Positions 24,439 to 34,500 of a stretch of DNA of 47,653 bases are shown here, in pieces. Both the position numbers and the translations under genes were made by a program. A model generated the notes under the pieces. The model had not been told where the DNA came from, searched no databases, and saw only the letters and a program-made list of their open reading frames with translations. Source of the stretch: an uncultured Sutterella sp. Its GTDB lineage: Bacteria; Pseudomonadota; Gammaproteobacteria; Burkholderiales; Burkholderiaceae_F. The stretch lies in the NCBI GenBank assembly GCA_905206365.1, contig CAJLHF010000012.1, positions 1 through 47,653 on the forward strand, written 5' to 3'. Numbering within the stretch: the stretch's first letter is position 1; every line of letters begins with the position of its first letter.

Positions 24439-25434
24439 ATGCCCGTCGACGATCTCGCTCCCTCGAGCGACACCCTGATCTACTTGTCGATTCTGAGGCG
24501 CATTCCGCGCGCGCGTTGGATTTCGTCGACGGAACTGCGCCGACAGCTCGCCGCCGCGGGAATCGAGATGTCGCCCCGACGGCTGCAGCGCTATCTGAAG
24601 GCGTTGAGCTCCTGGCCCGACCTCGGGGTCGAATGCCGAACGGAGTCAAAGCCCTACGGCTATCGGCGCACGGACACCGGAAACGACACGACCTTTGCGA
24701 GCCTTCTGCCGCACGAAGGTCTGTTGTTGCGCCTCGCGCGCGAACATTTGCGCTACCAGCTGCCGCGCGAACTGACGGACGCCCTTGCGCCCCTATTCGA
24801 CGCCGCGATCGATGCGACGAGCTCGCGCGACGAAGCGTCCCGCGCGAACGCCTGGCTGAAGAAAGTGTCCTTCGTTTCGAGTACCGTTCCGATGGTGCCC
24901 CCCGACATCAAGCCGCGCATTTTCGACGCCGTAAGCGAGGCGCTCTACAAAGACGTCAAGCTGCGGATCCGCTACCGGAACGTCCGGGACGAGGAGTGCG
25001 AAGCGGCGGTGTCGCCCCTCGGACTCGTGCAGCAAGACGTACGTCTCTATTTGGTGTGTCGATTCGAAGGGTACGACGACGTGCGCCACCTGGCACTGCA
25101 CCGCCTGCTTGACGCCGAAACGCTGGACTGTCCGGTCGAGCGCCCCGAAGGGTTCGACCTCGACTGTTACGTCGTGCAACGTCACTTCAACTATGCAAAC
25201 AGCGGAAAAATCCGGTTGATTCTCGAATTCACGAGCGCCGAGACCGCCAGGAATTTGAAGGAGACGCCCTTTGTCGGACAGACCTCATTCAAGGCGCTTC
25301 CCGACGGTGCCTGGCGACTGGAGGCCGTCGTGGACGACACCGTCATCCTCGACGGGTGGATCGCCGCCTGGCGAGAGCGCGCGGGTATGCGTCGAGTGGA
25401 GAAGATTCCGCTTGAAACCGAAAAGCCCGCATGA
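24439..25434 (+). CDS. WYL-domain transcriptional regulator
   Basis: A 331-residue regulator with an N-terminal winged helix-turn-helix (about 10-75; STELRRQLAAAGIEMSPRRLQRYLKAL) and a WYL domain in the middle (VSPLGLVQQDVRLYLVCRFEGYDDVRHLALHRLLDAE), followed by a WCX-type C-terminal part. WYL proteins sense ligands such as nucleotides or nucleic acids and often repress stress, DNA repair or defence genes. The ATG follows CCGGAGG by 9 bases. It lies 35 bases upstream of the phosphate transporter gene in the same direction, so it may control that gene or itself. A TACAAT -10 hexamer is seen at 24397-24402. Confidence 0.88.
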   Translation: MPVDDLAPSSDTLIYLSILRRIPRARWISSTELRRQLAAAGIEMSPRRLQRYLKALSSWPDLGVECRTESKPYGYRRTDTGNDTTFASLLPHEGLLLRLAREHLRYQLPRELTDALAPLFDAAIDATSSRDEASRANAWLKKVSFVSSTVPMVPPDIKPRIFDAVSEALYKDVKLRIRYRNVRDEECEAAVSPLGLVQQDVRLYLVCRFEGYDDVRHLALHRLLDAETLDCPVERPEGFDLDCYVVQRHFNYANSGKIRLILEFTSAETARNLKETPFVGQTSFKALPDGAWRLEAVVDDTVILDGWIAAWRERAGMRRVEKIPLETEKPA

Positions 25435-25469
25435 CGTCTCGGTTTTGAGGGGGCGCATCGGAGGAATAC

Positions 25470-27098
25470 ATGCACGGACTCATTACGCTTGCGGGAGGCG
25501 TGGCACTTCTCGTTTGGGGCCTCTACATGGTCAAAAGCGGGATCCTGCGCACGTTCGGAGACTCGCTTCGCACGTGGCTCTCGGTTCGGCTCACGAACCG
25601 TGCGAAGGGGTTTGCGGCGGGGTTCGGGTTGGCGACCCTTTTGCAAAGCTCGACCGCTTCGGCGTTGCTCGTTGCGGGCCTGCAGCAAAAGGGCCTGGTG
25701 ACAACCGCTACGGCCCTCGCTTGCGTGCTCGGAGCCGATCTCGGGAGCGCTTTCGTCGTGCGGCTTCTCTCGTTCGATCTTTCGACGGCCGTTCCCTTCC
25801 TCACGATCCTGGGGGTCATTCCCTTCGTGCGGAGGCCCGACACGCGCGTCGGGCAATTCGGCCGTGTGCTTCTCGGTCTCGCCTTCGTGATGATGGCCCT
25901 CAAAACGATCGTCGCCGCAACGGAACCCGTCAAAGAAAGCGAAGCATTGCTCTCCGCCCTCCAAACGATCGGGGCGAATCCCCTCCTCTCGGGGCTGCTC
26001 GGTGCGGCTCTCGCCTTCGTGTGTTTTTCGAGTCTGGCGGTCGTGGCGGTGGCGGCGGGCGCCGTCGCCTCGGGCGTGATCGACCCCTACGCTGGGCTTT
26101 GGGTCGTGGCGGGTGCAAACCTCGGGAGCGCCCTCCTCGCTTCCGTTTCGACCGCGACGGGTTCTCCCGTCGCACGGCGCGCTCCGACCGGAAACCTCGT
26201 TTTCCGGGCGGCGGGCGTGACGATCGCGGGCCTGCTCCTCTATGTCTTTGCGGACCCCTTGCGGGGCTTCGTCGACTCGGGCTCGCAGCTCGTCGACTTT
26301 CATTTACTCCTCAACGCCGCAATCGGTGCGGCGGGGTTGTGCATCCTGGGGCCCGTCGCCCGTGCGACCGATCGGTTGTTGCCCTCCGACGACGCGCCCG
26401 AGCTTCCCGCCGAGGTAAAGCTCGAAACCCCGGAAAACATGCTCGCTCCGGTGACGGCTCTTTCGGCCGCACGGTCGGAGGTCGTGATCACGGCGAAGCG
26501 ACTCCTCAAATTCTGGCGCGGGCTTGATACGCCGTTACGCACGAACCCGCCCGCCGGGACTCTCTTTGCGTTTCACGACGACATCGACCTTTTGAAGCGT
26601 CGGTGCGTCGCCGTCGAGCAATTTCTGAACGACCTCATCAAGTCGGTCTTGACGGGCGAAGAAGCGCGTTTTTGGCAAAACATCCACACCGCGAACGAGG
26701 GCCTCTCCTTTGCGCTTGACGTTGCGGACGAAATCGTTTCGGAGCTTGAGACGAAAAAGTGCGCCGAGCACTGTTTTTTCACGCCCGAAGGGCTTGAAGA
26801 ACTCTTGCGCGAGCATCAGCGCGCGTCCGAGGGTCTCGAGATGCTCGTGCGGCTTCTCGAGGGCGAGCGCCCCGGGGCGCAGGCCGATTCACCCAAGCGC
26901 ACGGCCTCGCGCCGTCGGGCGCTCCTCGCGCGCATTCGTCGCAACGATGCGACGATCTACGAACTGACGGCGCGTCACATGAAGCGCGTCGCCGAAGGAC
27001 GTGCGGGGGCTGTCGACACGAGTGCGCTCCACGTAGGGCTTCTCGCCCTCTTCCGACGTTTCGAGACCGCCACCGCCATGTCTGCGGGAGAGCCCTGA
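25470..27098 (+). CDS. Na+/phosphate cotransporter family protein with PhoU-like tail
   Basis: A 542-residue transporter of the NptA/YjbB type. Two inverted membrane repeats carry the hallmark LLQSSTASALLVAGL and its partner FSSLAVVAVAAGAVASGVI, with GADLGSAF and GANLGSALL loops. Roughly residues 320-542 form a soluble helical domain resembling PhoU. It should move phosphate across the inner membrane with sodium; the E. coli homologue exports phosphate when the internal level is high. GGAGGA lies 7 bases before the ATG. It directly follows the WYL regulator and is closed by a terminator. Confidence 0.9.
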   Translation: MHGLITLAGGVALLVWGLYMVKSGILRTFGDSLRTWLSVRLTNRAKGFAAGFGLATLLQSSTASALLVAGLQQKGLVTTATALACVLGADLGSAFVVRLLSFDLSTAVPFLTILGVIPFVRRPDTRVGQFGRVLLGLAFVMMALKTIVAATEPVKESEALLSALQTIGANPLLSGLLGAALAFVCFSSLAVVAVAAGAVASGVIDPYAGLWVVAGANLGSALLASVSTATGSPVARRAPTGNLVFRAAGVTIAGLLLYVFADPLRGFVDSGSQLVDFHLLLNAAIGAAGLCILGPVARATDRLLPSDDAPELPAEVKLETPENMLAPVTALSAARSEVVITAKRLLKFWRGLDTPLRTNPPAGTLFAFHDDIDLLKRRCVAVEQFLNDLIKSVLTGEEARFWQNIHTANEGLSFALDVADEIVSELETKKCAEHCFFTPEGLEELLREHQRASEGLEMLVRLLEGERPGAQADSPKRTASRRRALLARIRRNDATIYELTARHMKRVAEGRAGAVDTSALHVGLLALFRRFETATAMSAGEP

Positions 27099-27112
27099 GG
27101 AAGGAAACGATC

Positions 27113-27150
27113 AAGGCCCGGAAGCCGTCCGCTCCCGGGCCTTCTTGTGT
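27113..27150 (+). terminator. Terminator after the Na/Pi cotransporter gene
   Basis: AAGGCCCGG pairs with CCGGGCCTT, followed by CTTGTGTTG. The T-run is interrupted, so it is moderate rather than strong. It separates convergent genes. Confidence 0.65.
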
Positions 27151-27195
27151 TGCCTTGTCGGCAGGCCGCTTGCAGCGGCTCATGCGTTTGCAAGA

Positions 27196-28377
27196 TCAGC
27201 GGTCGCCCGCAAGGAAGTCGAGCGCGAACGCCGTCTCGACCGCCACCCCGTAGGGAAGGCACCGTTCGTCGGCGCGGAAGGCGGGATGGTGATTCTGGAC
27301 ATGGTAGCCCTCTTCGGGGCCGCCCGCGCCGAGGAAGAGGTACACGGCGGGAACGCGATTGGAAAAAGCCGAAAAGTCTTCGCTTGCGGTCCACCCGGTG
27401 CGGGTCGCAACGAGCTGTTCGGGAAGCGTCTCCTTCGCTACGCGCAACGCCCGCGCGATCATGCCTTCGTCCTGAACGATCGCGTCGTAACCCGACTGCC
27501 AGTCGATCTTCACCTTCGCGCCGTGCGCGGCCGCCACGTGTTCGGCAAGCGTATAGACGCGTTCGCGAACGAGCGCGCGGTCGTCCGCGTCTTTCGTACG
27601 AATATTGAGACCGATGCGGGCCGTTTGCGGAATGACGTTCACGACGTTGCCCGCTTCGAACACCGTGGGCGAGACGACGACGAACCGATCGGGCGAGATG
27701 TTGCGAGAAACGATCGTGTGCAGAGCCCCGACAAGTTCCGAGCCCACCAAAATCGGGTCGATCCCGGCGTGCGGCATCGAGCCGTGCGTGCCGCGTCCTT
27801 CAATCGTGATCCAGGCGGCGTCGGAAGCCGTCGTCGCCACGCGGTCCGTGCAGACGGAAAGGCGCCCGATACGGTCGTTCCAGACATGGAGCCCCGCGCA
27901 GGCGTCGACCCCGTCGAGGACGCCCGCCGCGACCATGTCGCGCGCGCCGCCCGGAAGCGATTCTTCGGCGTGCTGGAAAATGAGGCGCACTCGACCCGCA
28001 AAGGTCGAACGGAGCACCGTCAGGACCTTTGCGGTCCCGAGCAGAATAGCCACATGCGCGTCGTGTCCGCAGACGTGGCTCACGCCCGGGTTCTCGGAGC
28101 GGAATTCCAGGCCTTCCGCCTCTTCGACGGGGAGCGCGTCCATGTCGGCGCGCAGCGCGATCGTGCGCACGGGGCCCGTCGCGGGGAGCGTGCCGACGAT
28201 GTCGGCCGTGAGGCTCGTATCCGTCGGACGACGGATCGCTTCGATCCCCATGGCGCGCAACTCCGCTTCGACGTACGCGACGGTTTGATGTTCGCAAAAG
28301 CTCAGTTCCGGATGACGGTGCACGTGACGGCGCCAACGTACGAGGTCGTCTTCGGGAATCGGAAAATCGGTTCGCAT
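27196..28377 (-). CDS. M20 family amidohydrolase (hippurate hydrolase-like)
   Basis: A 393-residue zinc amidohydrolase of the M20D group. Metal and catalytic residues are visible in HVCGHDAHVAILLG (Cys 103, His 105), QHAEESLPGGA (Glu 138/139), GLHVWND and the closing NHHPAFRADE. The dimerisation insert includes GRGTHGSMPHAGIDPI. Family members cleave N-acyl or amidated amino acids such as hippurate or indoleacetyl-amino acids. AAGGAG precedes the ATG by 8 bases. It starts 45 bases after the EamA transporter gene on the same strand, so the two probably form an operon in which the transporter handles the substrate or product. Confidence 0.9.
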   Translation of the reverse strand: MRTDFPIPEDDLVRWRRHVHRHPELSFCEHQTVAYVEAELRAMGIEAIRRPTDTSLTADIVGTLPATGPVRTIALRADMDALPVEEAEGLEFRSENPGVSHVCGHDAHVAILLGTAKVLTVLRSTFAGRVRLIFQHAEESLPGGARDMVAAGVLDGVDACAGLHVWNDRIGRLSVCTDRVATTASDAAWITIEGRGTHGSMPHAGIDPILVGSELVGALHTIVSRNISPDRFVVVSPTVFEAGNVVNVIPQTARIGLNIRTKDADDRALVRERVYTLAEHVAAAHGAKVKIDWQSGYDAIVQDEGMIARALRVAKETLPEQLVATRTGWTASEDFSAFSNRVPAVYLFLGAGGPEEGYHVQNHHPAFRADERCLPYGVAVETAFALDFLAGDR

Positions 28378-28422
28378 GGGAAATTCTCCTTTCAGCTTTC
28401 AGTATGTTGAGAACCTCGCGCC

Positions 28423-29367
28423 TCAAGCGGCCTTGAGACCCAGAAATTCGCGGATGCGGGTTTCGCACTGCACGGCGACGACACCCGCCAGAACGAGCGC
28501 CGCGCCCGCAGCGAACCAGCCGTCAACCGATTCGCCGAGCATCACGACGCCCATCGCCACGCCGAAAAGCGGCGTCGCGAAAACGAGCACGCCGAGCCGC
28601 GCGGCCAGATACCGTCGCAGCATCCCGCACCAAATGAGGTAGCTTGCAAAGCTTACGACGAAAACCTGAAAGAGGAGGCTCGACCAACCGACGAGTCCCG
28701 GTTCGAACCGCGTCTCGCCCGAAAGGAGCGCACACGGGAAAAGAATCGCAAAACCCGTCGCGAGTTGCCAGAAAAGAAGCTGCCCCGAGGACGCGCGACT
28801 CATCGTCGTCGTACGGATCGTGATCGTGGTGAGTCCCCAGGAAAGGCCCGAGCAGAGCCCCAAAAAGTCGCCCCAGAGCCAGTCGGCGCCGAGTTCGTTC
28901 TCCGAGAGGAGCGCGGGCACGCCGAACGCAAGCACGATCCCCGCAAAGGACATCCCTACTCCCGCCCACTGGAAGGCGGACAAACGCTCTTCGGGCAACT
29001 TGAACGCAAGCCCCACCGCCGCAAAGAGCGGAGCCGTATAAAGGAGTACCGCCATATGAGAGGCGGACGTGTAACGGAGCCCCTCGGCCACGAAAAAGAA
29101 TTCTCCCGCGAAAAAGAGCCCGGTCAGAAAGCCGTGAAAGGGCTTCACGCCCGGCGTCCAGGGTTCTTTCGACACGAACCGATTCCAGGCGAGAAGAAGC
29201 AGGCACGAGAGCGCGCTTCTCACCGAGACCTGCAACATCGTACTCACTTCGGGCGCGGCCGCTTTGATCGCGACCTGCTGCAGGCCCCAAATGAAGCAAA
29301 GCGCCATGACGACGGCTACGGCTTGTGAATCGATCGGACGACGGTCTGTGCTCGGCAGAATAGGCAC
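28423..29367 (-). CDS. EamA/DMT family transporter
   Basis: A 314-residue inner membrane protein with ten predicted helices in two EamA repeats. The repeats begin AVAVVMALCFIWGLQQVAIKAAAP and GDFLGLCSGLSWGLTTITIRTT and end at ATPLFGVAMGVVMLGESVDGWFAAGAALVLAGV, the classic end of the second repeat. It is a drug/metabolite exporter-type protein of unknown substrate. It starts with GTG at 29367, preceded by CCGGAG; the frame stays open far upstream, but that extension would run antisense through the DUF362 gene and is not credible. It is upstream of, and probably co-transcribed with, the M20 hydrolase. Confidence 0.87.
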   Translation of the reverse strand: MPILPSTDRRPIDSQAVAVVMALCFIWGLQQVAIKAAAPEVSTMLQVSVRSALSCLLLLAWNRFVSKEPWTPGVKPFHGFLTGLFFAGEFFFVAEGLRYTSASHMAVLLYTAPLFAAVGLAFKLPEERLSAFQWAGVGMSFAGIVLAFGVPALLSENELGADWLWGDFLGLCSGLSWGLTTITIRTTTMSRASSGQLLFWQLATGFAILFPCALLSGETRFEPGLVGWSSLLFQVFVVSFASYLIWCGMLRRYLAARLGVLVFATPLFGVAMGVVMLGESVDGWFAAGAALVLAGVVAVQCETRIREFLGLKAA

Positions 29368-29583
29368 GGGATTCTCCGGAAGTCGGGTGATGATTTCGGG
29401 GATTTGAGGTGGAAACGAAAAGTATGCTCCTTTGCGTGCCGCTTTGCCTGCCGCTCGTGCGGGACCGGGAAACGGCGAAGGAGCCGCATGCCGGTTTTCC
29501 GCCTGCGGGCGGTTGCGCTTGGAGGGCGGTCTTCCGAGCACGCCGAGCGTTTCGAGCATTTCGGGCAAGAATCCGCATTTCCC

Positions 29584-29655
29584 GCACCTGTCGCACGGGT
29601 ACGAACGGGCGCATACTCGTTCTCGTACGCGGGGACAGGTGCGTCGAACCTGTCC
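29584..29655. promoter_or_regulatory. Repeated ACCTGT/ACAGGT motifs upstream of the DUF362 gene
   Basis: GCACCTGTC (29584-29592) is the inverse complement of GACAGGTGC (29634-29642). The latter also forms a perfect 8-bp inverted repeat with ACCTGTCC (GGACAGGT at 29633-29640, ACCTGTCC at 29648-29655). The same ACAGGTGCGT core occurs at 43045-43054. These look like operator half sites. Nothing coding is supported in the rest of 29368-29754. Confidence 0.4.
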
Positions 29656-29754
29656 GTCGAACGTGTGCGCCGGCCTGTCGAGCGAAGTCGACCGACAATG
29701 AACGCCCGGCGCCCGCTCGCTTCCGCGCGACAACGTCTTTTCGGGAGAAGCACA

Positions 29755-30801
29755 ATGAACACCACGCGCAAAGAATTTCTCCGCTCGGCGGGCACCGTTC
29801 TGGGCGGCCTCGCTCTCGGGGGCGGTACGGGAACGGCGGTTGCCGCAGCCGCGGTTGCGACGGGCGGCACGAAAACCTATCCTCAGGCGCCCGTCGTCGG
29901 GTCGCGCCGTGTCGACGCCGACTTTACGGGCCCCAAGTCCAAGGTCTTTTTCTCGAAGACGATCGACGCCGAACACCTCGTTCGCCTCTACGGTCTCGTG
30001 AACGGCTCGATCGGCGGCAAGGTCGCGATCAAACTCCATACGGGCGAGCGGCACGGTCCGAACATTCTGCCGCGCGACCTCGTGAAGGCCTTCCAAGCAA
30101 CCGTCCCCGAAAGCACGATCGTTGAAACGAACACGCTTTACGCAGGCGACCGCGACACGACCGAAAAGCACTTGAAGACCCTCGAGGTGAACGGTTGGAC
30201 CTTCTGCCCGGTCGACATTCTCGACTCGGAAGGGACGGTCGATTTGCCCGTGAAGGGCGGCAGGCATTTCAAGGCGGTCTCCATGGGCGGACACATCGTC
30301 AACTACGACTCGATGATCGTTCTCACCCACTTCAAGGGCCACGCCATGGGCGGCTTCGGCGGCTCGATGAAGAACATCGCCATCGGCTGCGCCGACGGCA
30401 AGATCGGCAAAGCTCAGGTACACGGCGTCACCGACGTCAACATGCCCTGGGATCAGTGGCCCGCCAAAGAGCGCCTGATGGAAAACATGGTCGAATCCGC
30501 GAAAGCGGTGGTCGACCGCTTTGCGCCGCGCATCGTCTTCATCAACGTGCTGCGCCGCATGTCGGTCGACTGCGACTGCGCCGGGACGTCCGCCGCGGAA
30601 CCCACCATTCCCGATATCGGGATTGTCGCTTCAACCGACATTCTCGCCGTCGATCAGGCGAGCGTCGACTTGGTCTACAACCAGACCCACAACCACGATC
30701 TCGTCGAGCGCATCGAAACGCGCCACGGTTTGCGACAGCTCTCCTACATGCGCGAACTCGGCATGGGTGCGGAAAACTACGAACTCGTCGACATCGGCTG
30801 A
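29755..30801 (+). CDS. DUF362 domain protein with export signal
   Basis: A 348-residue DUF362 protein. Recognisable segments are VAIKLHTGERHGPNILPRD, IVETNTLY, MIVLTHFKGHAMGGFGGSMKNIAIGCADGKIGKAQ and the late DILAVDQASVDLV. DUF362 proteins are often fused to or paired with iron-sulfur clusters; here only Cys-rich VDCDCAG is seen and no 4Fe-4S domain. The N-terminus NTTRKEFLRSAGTVLGGLALGGG looks like a Tat signal but has RK instead of RR, so export is likely yet not certain. GGGAGAAG precedes the ATG. It is a single-gene unit. Its function is unknown. Confidence 0.83.
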   Translation: MNTTRKEFLRSAGTVLGGLALGGGTGTAVAAAAVATGGTKTYPQAPVVGSRRVDADFTGPKSKVFFSKTIDAEHLVRLYGLVNGSIGGKVAIKLHTGERHGPNILPRDLVKAFQATVPESTIVETNTLYAGDRDTTEKHLKTLEVNGWTFCPVDILDSEGTVDLPVKGGRHFKAVSMGGHIVNYDSMIVLTHFKGHAMGGFGGSMKNIAIGCADGKIGKAQVHGVTDVNMPWDQWPAKERLMENMVESAKAVVDRFAPRIVFINVLRRMSVDCDCAGTSAAEPTIPDIGIVASTDILAVDQASVDLVYNQTHNHDLVERIETRHGLRQLSYMRELGMGAENYELVDIG

Positions 30802-30872
30802 TCGCTTGGAGCGAATCGACCGACGGTCCGAAACGGCCGGTTTCTTTCGACCCAAGCCCCCCTCAAAAGAAC

Positions 30873-30906
30873 GCGCCCCGCTCGAACGAACGGGGCGCCT
30901 TTGTAC
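30873..30906 (+). terminator. Terminator between the DUF362 and NUDIX genes
   Basis: GCGCCCCG pairs perfectly with CGGGGCGC around a 10-base loop, followed by CTTTGT. The minus strand has GTTCTTTTG on its side, so it may serve both convergent genes. Confidence 0.65.
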
Positions 30907-30949
30907 GGACTCATCCTTTGCGGATGCTTTTCCGATTTGCAAGCGTACT

Positions 30950-31429
30950 TCAGAGGCTCTTCGCGGCCTCGGCGTCCGCCGCCAGGTGCGCTTTCAGTTT
31001 CTCCACCGCTTCGACGTCCGCGGGAAGCCATTCGACGCGTTCGAGTTCGTCGGGCGCAAGCCACCGGAGCGCTTCGTGCTCCTTCATTTCGATTCGCCCA
31101 GCTTCGATCGTCGAGAGGAAACAGTGCATCGTGAGATGGAAGGTCGGGTAATCGTATTCGACCGTCGTGAGAAGCAATTCGGGTCTCACCCGCACGGCCA
31201 GTTCCTCCTCGATTTCGCGCACGAGCGCGCGCTCGGGCGTCTCACCGGGCTCGGTCTTGCCGCCCGGGAATTCCCAACCGTCCTTGAATTCGCCGTAACC
31301 GCGCTGCGCGGCGAGAATCCGCCCCTCGTGGTGAATGATCGCCGCGACGACTTCGATGCGTTTGCGGGGCATGTCGGTCGGGGAGACGAGCGTTGCGGTC
31401 GTATTGTTCGTATCGTTCGTTTCTGTCAT
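30950..31429 (-). CDS. NUDIX hydrolase, MutT/NudG-like
   Basis: A 159-residue (deoxy)nucleoside triphosphate pyrophosphohydrolase. The NUDIX box reads GGKTEPGETPERALVREIEEEL at about residues 56-77, with the metal-binding Glu residues in place. The preceding strand VVAAIIHHEGRILAAQRGYGEFKDGWEFPGG matches the MutT/NudG subgroup that cleanses oxidised or modified nucleotides. It lies 80 bases downstream of the PLD-helicase gene in the same direction, a pairing that may be functional. The ATG chosen lacks a strong ribosome binding site; another in-frame ATG at residue 20 starts at the domain. Confidence 0.9.
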   Translation of the reverse strand: MTETNDTNNTTATLVSPTDMPRKRIEVVAAIIHHEGRILAAQRGYGEFKDGWEFPGGKTEPGETPERALVREIEEELAVRVRPELLLTTVEYDYPTFHLTMHCFLSTIEAGRIEMKEHEALRWLAPDELERVEWLPADVEAVEKLKAHLAADAEAAKSL

Positions 31430-31509
31430 TTCTTTCGTTGCGTTCTTGAACGTCGCGGCGCGCCCCTCGGGAGTTGCCCTCCGGACGGAACCGTGACGCG
31501 AGTAAAAAA

Positions 31510-34500
31510 TCAGGCGGTGAGGTAGGCGTAGATGTCGCTTCGCACGGGCTCGGCCAAACGATAGTCGATTTCGAAGGCCGGATCGACGCCGTTTGCGCCC
31601 GGCACCTCGACGGAAATCGGCTCGCCCGCCGCACGCACTTCGCCGAGGAAGTAGAAGGCCTTCGCCTCCTTCTCTTTCTTGTTGCGGCGCACGAAAAGGT
31701 AGATGCGGTTTTGCGCCTCCCCGGCTCCGCGCTTGAAGATGTGATCCGCGTCCGAGGAGGTCGGGCGCCGGTTGCGTTTCGAAAGCGCCACAAAGCGACG
31801 TTCGGAGAGGAACCTGTCCGCGTAGGCAATCGCTCCCTCCTCCTTCTCGTAATTGACGAAGACGGGCATCGTCTTCGTCGTGCGGTCGTAGAAGTACCCG
31901 CCGATATTTTGGGCGTTGACGTTCCTCTCCCAGTCGAGCAGGCGACATACCTCTTCGTACGTGTACGTTTGGTAGAGCGAAAAGCGCGTCTCGCGGTAGG
32001 TCGCGCCGTAAAGGCGTGCCCAGCGGGCCAGAACGAAGTCGGCGAGGTCCGAGAGTTCGTCGACGATGTCGGGATTCTCGTCGAGCGTCGCCTCGAAGAC
32101 GTTGCTCATCCGCCATTCGGCTCCCGTCCAACGCGCTTCGTTCTGGAGCGCCTCGTCTGCCGCCCGGCCGCCGTCCGAAAGGACGCATGCGGCGTAAGCG
32201 GCGGAGGATTCGGATGCCTTCTCGGGCGGCACGGGTTCGATGAAGACGCACGCCGGGTACTTCGACGCGTCTTCGCGTCGAATATGAAAGTCGTTCGTCA
32301 TCAGGCGGCGAATCGACGCGAGATGCATTTCGGTGACGGGAGGCGCCGAAGTACGTTCCCGAGAACGTTCGAGCGCTTCGAGCGCCGCTTTGAAGCGGGC
32401 TTTCAAGCCATCCTTGAGAGCCTCCGAGGCGAGCGCCCCGCCTGCTTTTCGAGCTCGATAGTCCGCGAGCAGAAGCTGCAGAAGGAGTGCCTCGCCCGCG
32501 CGCTCCCCGCGCCCGATCCTTCCCGACAAATAGCCGAGCATCGATTCGGCGGCCGGCGTGAAGACCCGTCCGTAATCGGGTTCGACGCACTTCAGGAACC
32601 CGTGGTAGGAGCCGCGGGCTTCGAAAAACTTCGTCGGATCGATCGAGCCGTGCGCTTCGTAGTCGACGAGCTTCGGGATCCGACCGAGCTTGCGACGGAT
32701 TTCGAGGTAGCTCTCTTTGAGAAGCTTCATCGTCTGCGTCTTCGCGTTGTCGATCGCCGCGTAGATCCGTTCCCGGGAAACGGGGTCGAAGTGAATGCTC
32801 GATGCGCCCGGAATCAGACGCGAGCCCGTCGCGACGTAGCGACGCATGATTTCTTTCGAGTACGAGCGGTCGCCCGAGAGCGCGATCGGGATGAGGTAGT
32901 TGTTTTCGTAGTTGCCGATGAAGTCGACCACGACGACGTATTCTTTTCCGGGTGCCTTGCGCAAGCCGCGCCCCAACTGCTGGATGAAAACGATCGGGCT
33001 TTGCGTCGGGCGCAAGAGGAGCACCTGATTCACATCGGGAATGTCGACGCCTTCGTTGAAAATGTCGACGGTGAAGATGTAGTCGAGCGGTGTCCGTTCC
33101 CGACCGATCTCTCCGACCGTTCCCGTCACGACGGGTTCGTCCGCCGTCAGGCGCTCGATGGCGGCTTCGCGCGCGCTTTGCGAATCGGCGCCCGAGAGAG
33201 CGAGCGTACGAAGCCCCCTGCGGTTGAAGGCGTCCGAAAGCGCCCTCGCCTCCTCGTTCGTTCGGCAAAAGACGAGGCCCTTCACGCGCGGGCCGCTCCA
33301 ACCGTGAAAAGACGCTTCCCGAAGGATGTAGTCGACGCGTTCCTCGCAGGCGAGCCGCGCGAAGTCGGCGAGTTCGCCCGCTTCCCCCGCATCCGTCAAA
33401 AATTCCCGAATGCCGAAGTAGTGGAAGGGACAGAGGAGCTCTTCTTCGAGCGCGCCCTGAAGGCGAAGCTCATACGCAATGTTGTGATCGAACAACGCAT
33501 AGATGTCTTCGCCGTCCGGTCGGTCGGGACTTGCCGTCATGCCGAGCCAGAAGCGCGGTTCGAAGTAGCGCATGATGCGCAGATAGCTTGCGGCCGCAGC
33601 GCGGTGCACTTCGTCGATGACGATGAGGTCGAAACTCTCGGGTGAAAAGTCCCGCACGTCAAAGAGCGTCCCGTCGTCCTCCGACCGACACGCCTTTTCC
33701 ATCGTCTGCACGGTCGCAAAGACGATCCGCGCGTCGATCGCTTCTTCGCGCTCGGCGCGCGACACGGCTCCCGTGTAAAGGCCCGACGAAACGTCGCTTC
33801 CGAGCACCCGGCGGTAGCTTTCGCGCGCCTGACGGGCGATTTGCTCGCGGTGCACGAGAAAAAGCACCCGAGGGGCGCGCGTATTCTCGGGCTCGTCCGC
33901 TTCGAATTTCCCGAGGAGCGCCCGAACGGCAAAGGCGGACGCATACGTCTTCCCCGTACCCGTCGCGGAAATGAGCAGCGCGCGGCGTGCCCCGTCGCGC
34001 ACGAGCTTCAAAACGGACGCGACGAAGTCGCGTTGCATGCGGTTGGGCCTCAACGCGGGGAAACGGGTGAGCGGACGTGCGACGGGAGTGGAAACGGTCG
34101 TCGGTGCAGCGGTTTCGGCGTTCGTCGTGACGTCGGTTTCGGAACCGTGCTCGGGAACGCCCGTATCCTCTGCGGAAGACGTCGCGGGAACGGATGCGGG
34201 AAGCCCGGCAAAGGGCTCCGAAGCGCTTTCCGACGGGATCTCCGGAGCCGTCGCCGGTTCGAGCGCGGGGGGCTCGGAAGGAGATGCCGGCAAGACCGCC
34301 TCCGCAGGCTCTTGCGACAGATCCGTCACGCCCTCGGTCACCTCTTCGTCTTGCGCCACTTCGGTGAGGCGCCGACGCACGTCGCGCGCCTTTTCCCAGG
34401 CCACGCGGTACGACGGCAACTCGCCTCGTGCGGGGCGGCTTGCGGGGTGGCGCCAGAGCGCCTCGAATTCTGCGAGCATTTTCGCCGCGAACGCCCCCTT

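Noticed and set aside
29368..30423. Open frame continuing upstream of the EamA transporter gene on the minus strand
   Set aside because: It runs antisense to the well-supported DUF362 gene, has low-complexity Arg/Ala content, and the GTG at 29367 with CCGGAG is a better start.
31430..33301. Open frame extending the NUDIX gene upstream through the helicase gene
   Set aside because: It is an Arg-rich shadow of the helicase coding strand frame; the NUDIX domain begins near 31429.
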